The translations under genes and the position numbers were made by a program. Under the pieces are notes generated by a model. The model did not search any database and was not told the DNA's origin. It saw nothing but the letters and a program-made list of their open reading frames with translations. Below, one piece after another: positions 8,504 through 15,329 of a DNA stretch of 32,796 nt. This stretch comes from Thioalkalivibrio paradoxus (GTDB taxonomy: Bacteria > Pseudomonadota > Gammaproteobacteria > Ectothiorhodospirales > Ectothiorhodospiraceae), in NCBI GenBank assembly GCA_011390565.1, contig JAABSC010000019.1, positions 1-32,796 on the forward strand, written 5' to 3'. Numbering within the stretch: the first letter of the stretch is position 1; every line of letters starts with the position of its first letter.

Positions 8504-9439
8504 ATGCTGATCCGCAGCCGCAGTTCCTTCGAACCGAAACCGAGCGAGATCACGCCCGAGTCGATCTACCAGAGGCGCCGTGACTTCATGCGGGCCGGAT
8601 TGGGCATCGGTGCCGGGATGCTGTTGCCGGCGATGGCCGGCGCCCGGACGTCGCTCGACTTCGCACCGGGCGCCTTCGGCACGGACGAGAAATGGACGCC
8701 GTACGACGACGTGACGACCTACAACAATTTCTACGAGCTGGGCACGGGGAAGGCGGACCCCGAGCGCAACGCGGATCAGTTGCGCACGGACCCCTGGTCG
8801 GTGCGCGTCGACGGAGCCTGCGCCAACCCCGGAAATTACGCGCTGGAGGATTTCCTGAGCCCATGGGCGCTGGAAGAACGCGTGTACCGCCTGCGCTGCG
8901 TGGAAGGCTGGTCCATGGTGATCCCGTGGATCGGTTTTGAACTGAACAAGGTGCTCAGCCAGGCGGAACCGACGGGTTCCGCGCGTTACGTGGCCTTCGA
9001 GACCATCCTCGATCCCGAAAATCTTTCCGGGCAGCGCCGGCCCGTACTCGAGTGGCCCTATGTCGAGGGCCTGCGTCTGGACGAGGCCATGCACCCGCTG
9101 ACGCTTCTCGCGGTGGGCCTGTACGGAGAGACGCTGCCGAACCAGAACGGCGCGCCGTTGCGTCTCGTCGTGCCCTGGAAGTACGGCTTCAAGAGCATCA
9201 AGTCGATCGTTCGCATCACCTTCACGGAGCAGGAGCCGCCCACCGCCTGGAACCGCGCCCAATCAAGCGAATACGGCTTCTACAGCAATGTGAATCCGGA
9301 TGTTGCCCACCCGCGCTGGTCCCAGCGGACCGAGCGACGGATCGGCGAATTCCGGCGCCGGCCGACGCTGATGTTCAACGGCTATGCCGACGAGGTTGCC
9401 CAGCTCTACACCGGCATGGACCTGAAGAAGCACTTCTAG
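8504..9439 (+). CDS. msrP: protein-methionine-sulfoxide reductase catalytic subunit MsrP
   Basis: MsrP (YedY) is the periplasmic molybdenum-cofactor enzyme that repairs oxidised methionines in envelope proteins. The 311-aa precursor has a Tat signal with [10 protein letters not shown] (23-32) followed by a hydrophobic stretch ending in AMAGA. The Mo-ligating cysteine is C132 in [17 protein letters not shown], a segment strongly conserved in the family. The C-terminus [23 protein letters not shown] is typical. The ATG has GAGGTGG just upstream. It is followed two bases later by msrQ, which feeds it electrons from the quinone pool. Length is slightly below the E. coli precursor (334 aa). Confidence 0.96.
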   Translation: MLIRSRSSFEPKPSEITPESIYQRRRDFMRAGLGIGAGMLLPAMAGARTSLDFAPGAFGTDEKWTPYDDVTTYNNFYELGTGKADPERNADQLRTDPWSVRVDGACANPGNYALEDFLSPWALEERVYRLRCVEGWSMVIPWIGFELNKVLSQAEPTGSARYVAFETILDPENLSGQRRPVLEWPYVEGLRLDEAMHPLTLLAVGLYGETLPNQNGAPLRLVVPWKYGFKSIKSIVRITFTEQEPPTAWNRAQSSEYGFYSNVNPDVAHPRWSQRTERRIGEFRRRPTLMFNGYADEVAQLYTGMDLKKHF

Positions 9440-9441
9440 CC

Positions 9442-10107
9442 TTGACGGCCCCGCCCCGCAGAAGACCCCGTCGGCGTCCGGCCACGCTCCCGCGCGGTGT
9501 CTGGTGGCTGGTGCTGCTGGTGGGGCTGCTCCCGGCCGCATGGCTGGCTGCGCGCACGGCTGGATTCCTCGGTGGTCTCGGGACGAACCCGATCGAGCGG
9601 TTGCTGATCGAGTCGGGCACGATTGCGATGATCATGCTCCTGAGCGCGCTGGCGGTGACCCCGCTGCGGCGGTTGACCGGGCTTGCCGCGATCACCCGGC
9701 TGCGGCGGATGATCGGCCTGCTGGCGTTCGGATACGTCACCCTGCATTTCCTGGTCTGGCTGGGCGTCGATCTGTTCTTCGACGTTTCGCTGATCCTGGA
9801 CGACCTCACCCAGCGTCCCTACGTGATGGTTGGATTCGCGGCGTGGGTGATCCTGCTGCTGCTGGCGTCGACGTCGACCGATCGGGCGGTGCGGATACTC
9901 AAGCGCAACTGGTCGCGCCTGCACCGGCTGGTGTACGCGGCCGGCGTGCTCGCGGTGATCCACGTGATCTGGCTGACCCGCGCGGATTACCGGGAGGCGA
10001 CGATCTACGCGCTGGTGCTCCTGGTGCTGCTCGGATCGCGCCTCGTCTGGACGGTCGTCCAGCGGCGCAAAGTCCGCGGGGAACCCGCGCGAAATGGGGT
10101 GACCTGA
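9442..10107 (+). CDS. msrQ: MsrPQ heme-binding membrane subunit MsrQ
   Basis: MsrQ (YedZ) is a b-type cytochrome of the ferric-reductase transmembrane family that delivers quinol electrons to MsrP. The 221-aa product has about six membrane helices and the histidines expected for heme binding: FGYVTLHFLVWLGVD, and NWSRLHRLVYAAGVLAVIHV in the fifth helix. The start is taken as TTG at 9442, two bases after the msrP stop with GAAGAAG upstream inside msrP, because no ATG is suitably placed and this gives the family length (E. coli 211 aa). The N-terminus is arginine-rich (APPRRRPRRRPA), consistent with a cytoplasmic, positively charged start. Confidence 0.92.
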   Translation: MTAPPRRRPRRRPATLPRGVWWLVLLVGLLPAAWLAARTAGFLGGLGTNPIERLLIESGTIAMIMLLSALAVTPLRRLTGLAAITRLRRMIGLLAFGYVTLHFLVWLGVDLFFDVSLILDDLTQRPYVMVGFAAWVILLLLASTSTDRAVRILKRNWSRLHRLVYAAGVLAVIHVIWLTRADYREATIYALVLLVLLGSRLVWTVVQRRKVRGEPARNGVT

Positions 10108-10154
10108 AGCCCGCGGCTATACTCAGGGGAAATTCAGCCTTACCGGAGGCCTCG

Positions 10155-10769
10155 GTGGTCACCTTTACCGTCAAATTGCATCCGCGCGCGCCGGAGGCGG
10201 AAGCCCGGCAGCGTGTCTCCGTTCTCGCCGACGGTGAACTGCCCGAGTACGGGCAGGTATGGGTCTGGGACATGCTCTACGCGCAGCAGCTGTTTGCGAT
10301 GGGCGAGGCCACACTGGCGGCTGACACACGCGAGGCGCTGGAACTCTGGGCGGTCAACATGTCCAGCAAGGTGTTCCAGCCCCACGACCACATCCGTTCC
10401 AAGGGGCATCTGCAGATCACCGAGGATCTGGAACTCGTCGCACCGGAGACTTCCGAAGCCGGCCTGGATGCTTCGATTCAGGAGATCACCCTGCGCGTCG
10501 AAGGCGCCGGCGGCGAACTGCCGTCGATCCGCGTCAGCCCGGACATCCTGCCCGCGGAAGCCCGCCACTGGCTGATACTCGCGGTCGCGCAGAATTTCGT
10601 CGATGAGAATCCCCTGTTCGCCCGGGAATTGCCGATTCACATCCTCGCGTTTCGCAAATACCACGCGGACATCAACCGCCCGGAAACGCCCGCGGCCGCC
10701 GAGGAAGCGCCCTTCTACGCGATCCAGAAAGCGATGGAGTATTTCGAGAGTGCGGGCAATGCCGGCTGA
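10155..10769 (+). CDS. hypothetical protein, 204 aa
   Basis: I do not recognise a family. The GTG at 10155 is preceded by GGAGG (10145-10149) at ideal spacing, and TATACT at 10118-10123 could be a -10 box, so it may have its own promoter after msrQ. The product is acidic and soluble-looking, without signal peptide or membrane segment. It has short hydrophobic beta-like stretches such as WLILAVAQNF and IHILAFRKYHADIN and no cysteine clusters. The last part, PFYAIQKAMEYFESAG, is predicted helical by eye. It is followed after 33 bp by the DUF2007 gene and is probably co-transcribed with it. Confidence 0.8.
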   Translation: MVTFTVKLHPRAPEAEARQRVSVLADGELPEYGQVWVWDMLYAQQLFAMGEATLAADTREALELWAVNMSSKVFQPHDHIRSKGHLQITEDLELVAPETSEAGLDASIQEITLRVEGAGGELPSIRVSPDILPAEARHWLILAVAQNFVDENPLFARELPIHILAFRKYHADINRPETPAAAEEAPFYAIQKAMEYFESAGNAG

Positions 10770-10802
10770 CGCCGCAGACGTGCGCGCGGGGACGATGCCC
10801 GC

Positions 10803-11138
10803 ATGAAGACGGTCTATACGGCGCCCGATCCGATCATGGCCGGCTTCATCGAGGGCGTGCTGCAGAACGCGGGCATCCAGGCACACGTGCTGCAGGCGGG
10901 ACTCTACGGCGCGGCCGGTGGAATCCCACCGAATGAATGCTGGGCACGCGTCGTGGTTGTGCACGAGGACCAGGTCGAGCAGGCGCGCGCGGTCATCCGG
11001 GAATATCTCGAGGTGGAATCCGGTCCGGACGCCCGGGAATGGACCTGTCCCCAGTGCCGGGAGCGCATCGAGGCGCAGTTCACCCAGTGCTGGAACTGCG
11101 GCCACGACCGCCCGGTTCCCGGCGGCCCGGCTCGCTAG
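10803..11138 (+). CDS. DUF2007 domain protein with C-terminal zinc ribbon
   Basis: A 111-aa protein. Residues 1-70 look like the DUF2007 'putative signal transducing' fold: MKTVYTAPDPIMAGFIEGVL, then AGIQAHVL and WARVVVVHEDQVEQARAVI. The C-terminal part holds two CxxC pairs, CPQC and CWNC, spaced as in a small zinc ribbon. DUF2007 proteins are small, likely ligand- or protein-binding modules of unknown role. The stop codon TAG is part of the CTAG that begins the short repeat fragment at 11135-11155, so the present C-terminus may have been set by an insertion or excision. Confidence 0.85.
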   Translation: MKTVYTAPDPIMAGFIEGVLQNAGIQAHVLQAGLYGAAGGIPPNECWARVVVVHEDQVEQARAVIREYLEVESGPDAREWTCPQCRERIEAQFTQCWNCGHDRPVPGGPAR

Positions 11139-11155
11139 CGGGTATGGCCCACTAG
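11135..11155. repeat. fragment sharing the ends of the 166-bp hairpin element
   Basis: CTAGCGGG-TATGG-CCCACTAG forms a 21-bp near-palindrome with one mismatch in the arms. The right 12 bases (11144-11155, ATGGCCCACTAG) are identical to the terminal sequence of the hairpin element (8016-8027, and inverted at 7864-7875). CTAG is generally rare in bacterial DNA, so two copies 17 bases apart in a matching frame suggest the scar or internal-deletion derivative of the same element. Confidence 0.6.
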
Positions 11156-11188
11156 ACAAGGACATACAGGCTCATCGTGAGCGCCGCG

Positions 11189-11220
11189 CCGGACGCGGGG
11201 TGTCACGCCTCAGCGTCCGG
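11189..11220. terminator. hairpin at the 3' end of the cytochrome gene
   Basis: CCGGACGC (11189-11196) pairs with GCGTCCGG (11213-11220) around a 16-base loop, overlapping the cytochrome stop codon. It could end the minus-strand respiratory operon, or both convergent transcripts. There is no T-run, so a simple intrinsic terminator is doubtful. Confidence 0.3.
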
Positions 11221-12832
11221 GTTCACCGGACAGTGTCGCCCCCAGGATCCGACGCAGTTCCCCGGGGTTGAAACCACGTGCCCCGAGCCGGGTGGTTTCC
11301 GCCTGACGCCCATCGAGGGTGACGAAGCTGTCCTCGGGCATCCCGTCCACCTGTACCGGATGCGCGGATTCGAAGTTCCATGCCCCGTCCCGCCAGGACA
11401 GCAGTCCCTCGCCCAGACCCAGCGCGGTGGGGGAACGGTGGCATTGGGCACAGGTGAGCCCGGGTCCCGTCGTATGCGGCGAAACCGGAGCGAACAGCCG
11501 CCGGAACTTCGGTTCGTCCCAGTCCGGATGTTCGATCGTCCGGATCATTCCGGGGATGAAGGGGACGATACGGTCGTGCCGGTTCACTCCCAGGGGAGGG
11601 CGGTCGTTGCGCACGCCCCAACGGGCTTCCTGCCAGTATCCCGGGGTGATCTCGCGTTCGACGTGGTCCCATTGCCGCCCTTCGGGGTCGTAGGACATGT
11701 GGCAGCCGTAGCACTGCGGCGCCCATTGGCTGTGGCAGGCGCTGCAGGTCACGCGCTCGTGCGCGCCCTGCTCGGACTGATGGTCGTCGTCGATCGGAGG
11801 AATCGCGACCGAACCGCCCTGAAGCTTGCGATGCAGCCGGTTGCCTTCGGGAAGGACCTCGACGTGCCACAGCGGCGTGCCGCGCCGCTGCGTGACCAGG
11901 AACGGCTGGTCGTCGTCGGCGGCGAACGGGATCCGGGATTTCAGGGGCAGGAGATCACCGGGCCAGTCGGCCAGGCGAACCCGAGGCTGGGTATTCGCGT
12001 GACAGTCCCGGCACTGGATGTCGACGGCGTCCGAGCCGTGCATGAACGCGTCCGTCGGACCCATCAGATCGCGGATCGTGTGGCAGTCCACGCAGCCGAG
12101 CCCGGCCCGATGATGCACATCCGGCGCATGCCGGTCGATCAGGCGTCCGTCCTCGAGGTATCCGAGCCTGGAGGTATCGGGCCGGCGCAGCGCGGTGTCG
12201 TCCACCTCGGCGAGTCCCGCGTAGTTGAGGGCGACCCGGCCCGACCGGGAGTGGCACCCCACGCACTGTTCGTCTCCGACCTTCGCGGTCAGCACCGGGT
12301 GATCCGGGCCGTATACATGCGGCAGGTGGCAGGCCAGGCAGCCCCCGCCGCGTTTTCCGATCGGCTGCACGGTTTCGATCTGGTGCAGCGGTTGACCGAG
12401 GTGACAGCTTGCGCAGAGCTTGCGCAGCAGCGAGTCGGCGGGTGAGTGCCCCAGTTCCGACAGATCCCCGTGGCCTTCGGGCGTCGCCTGTTCCCCGAAG
12501 GTGAAGCGCGTCACGTTGGTCATGCCGCGCCCGGTGTGCATCAGGCCGCTGCGCACCGTGTCGGCATGCGCGCTGTGGCACACGCCGCAGGTTGCATCGA
12601 GGTCGGCGGACTGACCGGGAGAAACCACCATCCCGGTGTGCGCGCTCACCGCCTCAAGCGCGTCGGGATCGCCGAGGTGGCAGCTGCTGCAGCGATCTTC
12701 CAGGAAGGCATGCGGGTCTCCTGCCACCGGCCCGTGCGGCTGGTGACAGGAAAGGCAGTCCGCGCTCGCGTGGGCGGCGAGCAGAAACCAGAGCACTCCA
12801 CCCGCGAAGACGCGCCCGAGGGAACCGGTCAC
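11210..12832 (-). CDS. periplasmic undecaheme c-type cytochrome
   Basis: The 540-aa product starts at GTG 12832, directly followed by a signal peptide (VTGSLGRVFAGGVLWFLLA, cleavage near AHASA). Eleven CxxCH heme sites follow in order: CLSCH, CSSCH, CGVCH, CASCH, CLACH, CVGCH, CVDCH, CRDCH, CSACH, CYGCH and CAQCH, with many extra histidines available as distal ligands. A segment of about 75 residues without hemes separates sites 8 and 9, and a heme-free C-terminal tail of about 75 residues follows site 11. The open frame upstream of 12832 is a shadow of the preceding gene's repeats, so it is excluded. It is the last gene of the operon, 19 bp after the rhodanese-fold gene. It probably carries electrons to or from the molybdenum enzyme in the periplasm. 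It does not match NrfA or octaheme reductases by heme count. Confidence 0.88.
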   Translation of the reverse strand: MTGSLGRVFAGGVLWFLLAAHASADCLSCHQPHGPVAGDPHAFLEDRCSSCHLGDPDALEAVSAHTGMVVSPGQSADLDATCGVCHSAHADTVRSGLMHTGRGMTNVTRFTFGEQATPEGHGDLSELGHSPADSLLRKLCASCHLGQPLHQIETVQPIGKRGGGCLACHLPHVYGPDHPVLTAKVGDEQCVGCHSRSGRVALNYAGLAEVDDTALRRPDTSRLGYLEDGRLIDRHAPDVHHRAGLGCVDCHTIRDLMGPTDAFMHGSDAVDIQCRDCHANTQPRVRLADWPGDLLPLKSRIPFAADDDQPFLVTQRRGTPLWHVEVLPEGNRLHRKLQGGSVAIPPIDDDHQSEQGAHERVTCSACHSQWAPQCYGCHMSYDPEGRQWDHVEREITPGYWQEARWGVRNDRPPLGVNRHDRIVPFIPGMIRTIEHPDWDEPKFRRLFAPVSPHTTGPGLTCAQCHRSPTALGLGEGLLSWRDGAWNFESAHPVQVDGMPEDSFVTLDGRQAETTRLGARGFNPGELRRILGATLSGEPGR

Positions 12833-12851
12833 GAATGCGCGGGTTCCGCGC

Positions 12852-13730
12852 TCAGCAGCCCTGGCCGACGCGAAGACCCGGGCGGCGTGCGGGGGGTGCG
12901 GCGGGATCGGGAACGGCCGCCGGTGGGGCCACGGTGCCGACGCCAAGACCCAGACCCAGTCCGAGCGGATCGGCCTGAGCCGGGGCGGGCGGCGGGGACA
13001 CGGTACCCACGCCGAGACCGAGACCGAGACCCAGCGGATCGGGTTGTGCCGGCGCGGCCGGGGCGACGGTGCCCACACCCAGCCCCAGGCCCAGACCCAG
13101 TGGATCGGCTGCCGCTGCCGGTTGCACGGGCGCGACCGCAGGCGCATACGCGGCACCGGCCGGCGGCTGGATCGGAATTCCCGCGGAGGGCATGTATTCC
13201 CCGTGGAAATAGCACGCGACGGCCTGCCGCTCCGCGCGGCTCAGGACGGGCGTCTGCCCCGGAAGCTCGCTCTCGGGGTCAAGCGTGAAGCGCAGCCAGT
13301 GATCGAAACCACCCCGCAGGGCCTGGGTATCGACCCCGGCGACCCGGAGCAGTGCCGCGGCCTGGGCGGCCTCGGTGGCTCCCGCGTCGTACAGGATCAG
13401 CGTGCGTCCTCCCGCCGCGGACCGGGCCGTGTCGGGCTGGAGGACTTCGGTGAGCGTCATGTTGCGTGCACCGGGGATGTGTTCGGCCTCGAAATCGCCC
13501 GCGGGACGCAGATCGACCAGGACGAAGTCGCGCCGGTCCTCGATGATGCGCTGGGACAGTTCCGGCACGGTCACCTGGTCTTCCCCGCGCAGGATCATCC
13601 GGCCCACCATGGCCATGCGTTCCGGGGTGGCCGCCACGCCGGCGGGACGCTGACTGTAGGCGAACAGGGCCGCTGCGCCGAGCAGGAGGATGGCCAGGAT
13701 AATCAGGGTGATCAGCAGATTACGTGACAT
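12852..13730 (-). CDS. membrane-anchored rhodanese-fold protein with repeat tail
   Basis: The 292-aa product has an N-terminal membrane anchor (about 5-25) and then one rhodanese domain (about 52-150). That domain shows DFVLVDLRPAGDFEAEHIPG and LRGGFDHWL, which define the fold. Where the catalytic loop cysteine belongs, the sequence reads LILYDAGATEA, with D115 instead of Cys, so sulfur-transfer activity is unlikely. From about 207 to 270 there are three tandem units of DPLGLGLGLGVGTV plus a Pro/Ala linker, ending with a terminal cysteine, C292. The ATG has GAGAGGG upstream. It sits between the NrfD subunit and the multiheme cytochrome, so a scaffold or chalcogen-binding role on the periplasmic face is inferred. 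Confidence 0.85.
   Translation of the reverse strand: MSRNLLITLIILAILLLGAAALFAYSQRPAGVAATPERMAMVGRMILRGEDQVTVPELSQRIIEDRRDFVLVDLRPAGDFEAEHIPGARNMTLTEVLQPDTARSAAGGRTLILYDAGATEAAQAAALLRVAGVDTQALRGGFDHWLRFTLDPESELPGQTPVLSRAERQAVACYFHGEYMPSAGIPIQPPAGAAYAPAVAPVQPAAAADPLGLGLGLGVGTVAPAAPAQPDPLGLGLGLGVGTVSPPPAPAQADPLGLGLGLGVGTVAPPAAVPDPAAPPARRPGLRVGQGC
12932..13107 (-). repeat. in-frame tandem repeat, units of 66-69 bp
   Basis: Three copies encode DPLGLGLGLGVGTV followed by a variable Pro/Ala/Gln linker of 8-9 residues; the unit boundaries CGGTGCC/CGGTACC occur near 12932, 13001 and 13067. Length differences are multiples of three, keeping the frame. Synonymous differences between the copies show they are not a very recent duplication. 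Confidence 0.85.
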
Positions 13731-13766
13731 GTCGGGAAGTCCCTCTCGTCGGCGGGTGGCAACGGG

Positions 13767-14762
13767 TCATCGCAGCAGGTCCAGAAGCGCGGGATCGAAG
13801 GCATTGACATAATTGAGGTAGCTGGAGGTCTGGCCCAGGTCGACCGTCAGGTGGCGCAGCATGTAGCCACCGTACAGCGCGAGTACCGGGCTGATGAACA
13901 TCCAGGCCCGCCGGCGCCCCTTCAGTTCCCAGTATTCGAGGATCAGCGGGAGCATCACGCCGGGGATGATGAAGAACACCCAGAAGGGTATCGCGAACTC
14001 GCCCCCGAAGACCATCTGCGAGGCCTCGATCTGCACCCCCGACCCGGTCGCGAGGTTGACCAGCAGCAGCGCGATCAGCGCCAGCTTGACCGTGATGAGC
14101 ACGATGTCGATGCGGGTGAAGGTGTGGCGCTCGTGCTCGTTGCGCGTGCCGAGCAGAACCAGCGCCGCTGCGGCGGACATGCCCGAGACCAGGAACAGCG
14201 GCGCGAGAAACCCGGTGTTCCAGAACGGCCGGGCGCTGAAGGCCGAGAGCAGGATGCCGGTGTAGAAACCGAGAAAGACCGCGAGGACCAGGCCCCACTG
14301 GGCCACCACGGCACGGTGGCGGCAGGAGAAATCCAGGATGGCCGTGCCGATCGCGAAACGATCCACGAGGCGACCCAGCCAGGGATAACCCTGGCGCAGC
14401 GTACAGGCGGCCAGAAGGATACTGACCGGGTAGACCAGGATCAGGATCCACGATCCCCACGACATCGGTGAGGACGGTTGAAAAGAAGTGTAGAAGCGCC
14501 ACACGTAGAGCTTGTGGCTCAGGTCCAGAAACAGGAACAGCATGCCGACCGAGAGCGCAATCGGAGCCCAGAGCGGCAACTTGCGGGCTACGAAGGGAAA
14601 TTCCTCTTCCCGCGCGAGCAGCACCATCAGGGAGGCGAATAACATGATCCCGGCCGTCATTCCGCCCATGAACAGGTACACGGGAATCTCCCAGCTCCAG
14701 ACCCCCAGGCTCGGGTCGATCTTCGGGTTGCTACGTACCGTGACCAGCAGTTCCTCGAGCAT
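13767..14762 (-). CDS. NrfD/PsrC-type membrane anchor subunit
   Basis: A 331-aa polytopic protein of the NrfD/PsrC family, the quinone-reactive membrane subunit of molybdopterin oxidoreductase complexes. It starts MLEELLVTVRSNPKIDPSLG, and the first helix region WSWEIPVYLFMGGMTAGIML is characteristic of the family. About eight to nine membrane helices can be seen, and no heme-binding motif, as expected. It follows the iron-sulfur gene by 24 bp. Expected role: exchange electrons between the ubiquinone/menaquinone pool and the iron-sulfur subunit on the periplasmic side. Confidence 0.92.
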   Translation of the reverse strand: MLEELLVTVRSNPKIDPSLGVWSWEIPVYLFMGGMTAGIMLFASLMVLLAREEEFPFVARKLPLWAPIALSVGMLFLFLDLSHKLYVWRFYTSFQPSSPMSWGSWILILVYPVSILLAACTLRQGYPWLGRLVDRFAIGTAILDFSCRHRAVVAQWGLVLAVFLGFYTGILLSAFSARPFWNTGFLAPLFLVSGMSAAAALVLLGTRNEHERHTFTRIDIVLITVKLALIALLLVNLATGSGVQIEASQMVFGGEFAIPFWVFFIIPGVMLPLILEYWELKGRRRAWMFISPVLALYGGYMLRHLTVDLGQTSSYLNYVNAFDPALLDLLR

Positions 14763-14786
14763 GATTGCGCTTCTCCGGCGGGGCCG

Positions 14787-15329
14787 TCAGATGAGGTAGT
14801 AGACGTTGGGCTGATTGCCCGTTTCGTCCAGCAGAACCTTCTGCTGGCGGGACGCGAGCAGGCGCGAGACCGCCGAACTGGGTTCGTCCAGGATGCCGAA
14901 ATGCATGCAGTGCGTGGGACAGGAGCTGACGCACGCGGGATCCTCGCCCTTCTCCACGCGATGGTGGCAGAACGTGCATTTGTCGATGTAGCCGTCCGGC
15001 GTCATGATCAGCCGCGCATCGTAGGGACACGCCGCGATGCAGGCCTTGCAGCCGGTGCACTTGGCCGCATCCACCAGCACGATGTTGGTGTCCTTCCAGA
15101 GATGGCTCGCTCCGGTCGGGCAGGTGTGCACACAGGTGGCATGCGAGCAGTGATTGCAGCGTTCCGAACGAAACTCGGTGGTCAGGTCGGGATAGCGTCC
15201 GCGGGTCGCCTCGACCACCCAATCGCGGTTCAGGCCGGCCGGCAGCTTGTTCTCGGTCTTGCAGGCGACGACGCAGTCGCCGCAGCCGATACACAGCTGG
15301 GTATCGATCACCATGCCATAGCGGATCAT
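14787..15329 (-). CDS. four-cluster [4Fe-4S] electron-transfer subunit
   Basis: A 180-aa subunit of the DmsB/PsrB/PhsB type. Sixteen cysteines in four groups are visible: CIGCGDCVVAC, CNHCSHATCVHTC, CTGCKACIAAC and CTFC...CVSSC, enough for four [4Fe-4S] clusters. There is no signal peptide; such subunits are normally exported together with the Tat-signal-bearing catalytic partner. The start overlaps the stop of the catalytic subunit (ATGA), showing translational coupling. It links the molybdenum site to the NrfD-type membrane anchor. Confidence 0.94.
   Translation of the reverse strand: MIRYGMVIDTQLCIGCGDCVVACKTENKLPAGLNRDWVVEATRGRYPDLTTEFRSERCNHCSHATCVHTCPTGASHLWKDTNIVLVDAAKCTGCKACIAACPYDARLIMTPDGYIDKCTFCHHRVEKGEDPACVSSCPTHCMHFGILDEPSSAVSRLLASRQQKVLLDETGNQPNVYYLI

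Noticed and set aside
12833..13156. N-terminal extension of the multiheme cytochrome frame up to 13156
   Set aside because: This stretch overlaps the repeat tail of the rhodanese-fold gene in another frame and is Trp/Pro/Arg-rich nonsense. The signal peptide and hemes begin after GTG 12832.
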